Shown here in pieces: positions 61,150 to 64,000 of a DNA stretch of 64,000 nt. Positions within the stretch are counted from its first letter, which is position 1. Each line of letters begins with the position of its first letter. Source of the DNA: Hydractinia symbiolongicarpus (lineage: Eukaryota > Cnidaria > Hydrozoa > Anthoathecata > Hydractiniidae). The notes below the pieces were generated by a model. The model worked only from the letters and a program-made list of their open reading frames with translations, was not told the origin of the DNA and searched no databases. Location: positions 28,329,501-28,393,500 of the forward strand of contig NC_079880.1 in the NCBI RefSeq assembly GCF_029227915.1, given 5' to 3'. The position numbers and the translations under genes are program-made.

Positions 61150-63560
61150 TCGTTCGGGAAATGAGTTTACTCCCTGGGTACTTTCTTTGTATACTTTTGA
61201 CTATACGGGCCGAGTCCGGGATTTACGGGAAATCGCGGGTTTTCGTTTGCCGGCGATTAAACCACTTTCACTAAGCGTCTCATCAAAAATGAAAACATTT
61301 CTGAAAACTACAAGTCTCATGCGTTTTAGTGGTGAAAAAATAATTTAAAAAATCGTTCGAAAAATGAGTTTGCTCCCTGGGTATTTTCTTTGTATACTTT
61401 TGACTATACGGGCCGAGTCGGGGATTTACGGGAAGTCGCGGGTTTTCGTTTGCCGGCGATTAAACTTCTTTTATTCAGCGTCTCATCAAAAATGATAACA
61501 TTTTTGAGAAGTACAAGTCTCATGCGTTTTAGTGGTGAAAAGATAATTTAAAAAATCGTTTTGGAAATGAGTTTACTCACAGGGTACTTTCTTTGTATAC
61601 ATTCGACTATACGGGGTAAGCCCGGGATTTACGGGAAAACGCGGATTTTCGTTTGCCGGCGATTAAACCACTTTCATTAAGCGTCTCATCAAAAATAAAA
61701 ACATTTCTGAAAACTACAAGTGTTATGCGTTTTAGTGGTGAAAAAATAATTTAAAAAATCGTTCGGGAAATGAGTTTACTCCCTGGTTACCTTCTTTGTA
61801 TACTTTTGACTATACGGGCCCAGTCCGGGATTTACGGGAAATCGCGGGTTTTCGTTTGCCGGCGATTAAACTTCTTTTATTCAGCGTCTCATCAAAAATG
61901 AAAACATTTTTAAAAACTACAAGTCTCATGGGCTTTAGTGGTGAAATAATAATTTAAATAATCGTTCGGGAAATGAGTTTACTCCCTGGGTACTTTCTTT
62001 GTATACTTTTGACTATACGGGTCGAGTCCGGGGTTTACGGGAAATGGCGGGTTTTCGTTTGCCGGCGATTAAACTTCTTTTATTCAGCGTCTCATCAAAA
62101 ATGAAAACATTTTTAAAAACTACAAGTCTCATGGGCTTTAGTGGTGAAATATTAATTTAAATAATCGTTCGGGAAATGAGTTTACACCCTGGGTACTTTC
62201 TTTGTATACTTTTGACTATACGGGTCGAGTCCGGGGTTTACGGGAAATGGCGGGTTTTCGTTTGCCGGCGATTAAACTTCTTTTATTCAGCGTCTCATCA
62301 AAAATGAAAACATTTTTAAAAACTACAAGTCTCACGGGCTTTAGTGGTTAAATAATAATTTAAAAAATCGTTCGGGAAATGAGTTTACTCCCTGGGTACT
62401 TTCTTTCTATACATTCGACTATACGGGCCGAGTCGGGGATTTACGGGAAGTCGCGGGTTTTCGTTTGCCGGCGATTAAACTTCTTTTATTCAGCGTCTCA
62501 TCAAAAATGATAACATTTTTGAGAAGTACAAGTCTCATGGGCTTTAGTGGTGAAATAATAATTTAAATAATCGTTCGGGAAATGAGTTTACTCCCTGGGT
62601 ACTTTCTTTGTATACTTTTGACTATACGGGCCGAGTCCGGGATTTACGGGAAATCGCGGGTTTTCGTTTGCCGGCGATTAAACCACTTTCACTAAGCGTC
62701 TCATCAAAAATGAAAACATTTCTGAAAACTACAAGTCTCATGCGTTTTAGTGGTGAAAAAATAATTTAAAAAATCGTTCGAAAAATGAGTTTGCTCCCTG
62801 GTTATTTTCTTTGTATACTTTTTACTATACGGGCCGAGTCGGGGATTTACGGGAAGTCGCGGGTTTTCGTTTGCCGGCGATTAAACTTCTTTTATTCAGC
62901 GTCTCATCAAAAATGATAACATTTTTGAGAAGTACAAGTCTCATGCGTTTTAGTGGTGAAAAGATAATTTAAAAAATCGTTTTGGAAATGAGTTTACTCA
63001 CAGGGTACTTTCTTTGTATACATTCGACTATACGGGGTAAGCCCGGGATTTACGGGAAAACGCGGATTTTCGTTTGCCGGCGATTAAACCACTTTCATTA
63101 AGCGTCTCATCAAAAATAAAAACATTTCTGAAAACTACAAGTGTTATGCGTTTTAGTGGTGAAAAAATAATTTAAAAAATCGTTCGGGAAATGAGTTTAC
63201 TCCCTGGTTACCTTCTTTGTATACTTTTGACTATACGGGCCCAGTCCGGGATTTACGGGAAATCGCGGGTTTTCGTTTGCCGGCGATTAAACTTCTTTTA
63301 TTCAGCGTCTCATCAAAAATGAAAACATTTTTAAAAACTACAAGTCTCATGGGCTTTAGTGGTGAAATAATAATTTAAATAATCGTTCGGGAAATGAGTT
63401 TACTCCCTGGGTACTTTCTTTGTATACTTTTGACTATACGGGTCGAGTCCGGGGTTTACGGGAAAAGGCGGGTTTTCGTTTGCCGGCGATTAAACTTCTT
63501 TTATTCAGCGTCTCATCAAAAATGAAAACATTTTTAAAAACTACAAGTCTCACGGGCTTT
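61150..63560 (+). repeat. 7-monomer tandem duplication (1421 bp) at the window end
   Basis: TTCGAAAAATGAGTTTGCTCC occurs in both copies (landmark TTTGCTCC at 61369 and 62790), as do GAGAAGTACAAG, GGGAAAACGCGG, AAAAATAAAAACATTTC and TGTTATGCG (61721 and 63142). The shift is 1421 bp. GAGAAGTACAAG also appears once between them near 62520, which marks a chimeric monomer at the duplication joint. Confidence 0.88.
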
Positions 63561-64000
63561 AGTTGTTAAATAATAATTTAAAAAATCGTTCGAGAAATGA
63601 GTTTACTCCCTGGGTACTTTCTTTGTATACATTCGACTATACGGGCCAAGTTCGGGATTTACGGGAAATCGCGGGTTTTCGTTTGCCGGCGATTAAACCA
63701 CTTTCATTAGGCGTCTCATCAAAAATGAAAACATTTCTGAAAACTACAAGTCTCATGCGTTTTAGTGGTGAAAAAATAATTTAAAAAATCGTTCGGGAAA
63801 TGACTTTACTCCCTGGGTACTTTCTTTGTATACTTTTGACTATACGGGCCGAGTCCGGGATTTACGGGAAGTCGCGGGTTTTCGTTTGCCGGCGATTAAA
63901 CTTCTTTTATTCAGCGTCTCATCAAAAATGAAAACATTTTTAAAAACTACAAATCTCATGGGCTTTAGTGGTGAAATAATAATTTAAATAATCGTTCGGG

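Larger units (their letters stand above)
51712..64000 (+). repeat. Satellite array 3, ~203-bp monomers, continues past the window
   Basis: About 60 monomers in the same orientation and of the same families as array 2. The array opens with a partial monomer right after the Helitron-like element, then runs through the 21/22-monomer tandem units and a terminal 7-monomer duplication. It reaches the last base without interruption. Confidence 0.98.

Noticed and set aside
1-64000. Dozens of 60-96-residue open frames on both strands over the arrays, with similar predicted proteins
   Set aside because: They are one monomer read in the same frame. The 203-bp monomer is not a multiple of 3, frames close at the conserved TTTAA or TTAAAT, and several would need TTG or GTG starts. 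Similarity between them only reflects the satellite.
1-64000. CRISPR array
   Set aside because: Repeats are contiguous 203-bp monomers without unique spacers, and no cas-like gene is present.

Overview
The window is almost entirely eukaryotic satellite DNA. A monomer of about 203 bp is repeated head to tail in one orientation through three arrays (1-4795, 7836-49106 and 51712-64000). Together they cover about 58 kb, or roughly 285-290 monomers. I find no convincing protein-coding gene, rRNA, tRNA or CRISPR. The open frames over the arrays are one-monomer artefacts: 203 is not a multiple of 3, so each frame runs about one monomer and closes at the TTTAA or TTAAAT near the monomer end. The organism is probably a marine invertebrate. 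AT-rich single-copy DNA, (TA)n tracts and GCTAGCTA-type clusters would fit a sponge or cnidarian, but that is a weak guess.

Layout. Array 1 (1-4795) uses older, more diverged monomers in a higher-order repeat of about 1620 bp (8 monomers) that shortens to about 1420 and 1220 bp. A 3.04-kb non-satellite insert (4796-7835) interrupts one monomer almost without loss of phase. Array 2 (7836-49106) starts with old-type monomers and passes into more uniform families. It returns to old-type monomers at about 21.7-24.0 kb and then repeats much of the same order, so about 8.2-21.7 kb and about 22.85-34.45 kb are two copies of one large block, differing by whole-monomer gains and losses. Further tandem duplications of 3, 4, 5, 6, 7 and 13 monomers are nested inside. 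A second insert (49107-51711, 2605 bp) has both termini expected of a minus-strand, non-autonomous Helitron and carries a decayed repeat of about 100-bp period. It is flanked by a perfect 91-bp direct repeat of satellite. Array 3 (51712-64000) begins with a tandem pair of 21/22-monomer units (about 4.27 and 4.47 kb), partly matching 44.4-47.3 kb, and ends with a 7-monomer duplication.

Function. Nothing here forms a gene pathway. A nucleosome-sized monomer, nested higher-order repeats, three dyad or hairpin elements per monomer and a near-miss to the CENP-B box in one monomer family suggest centromeric or pericentromeric satellite. That is inference; only CENP-A mapping or FISH would show it. 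Assembly error in so repetitive a region could imitate some of the duplications.
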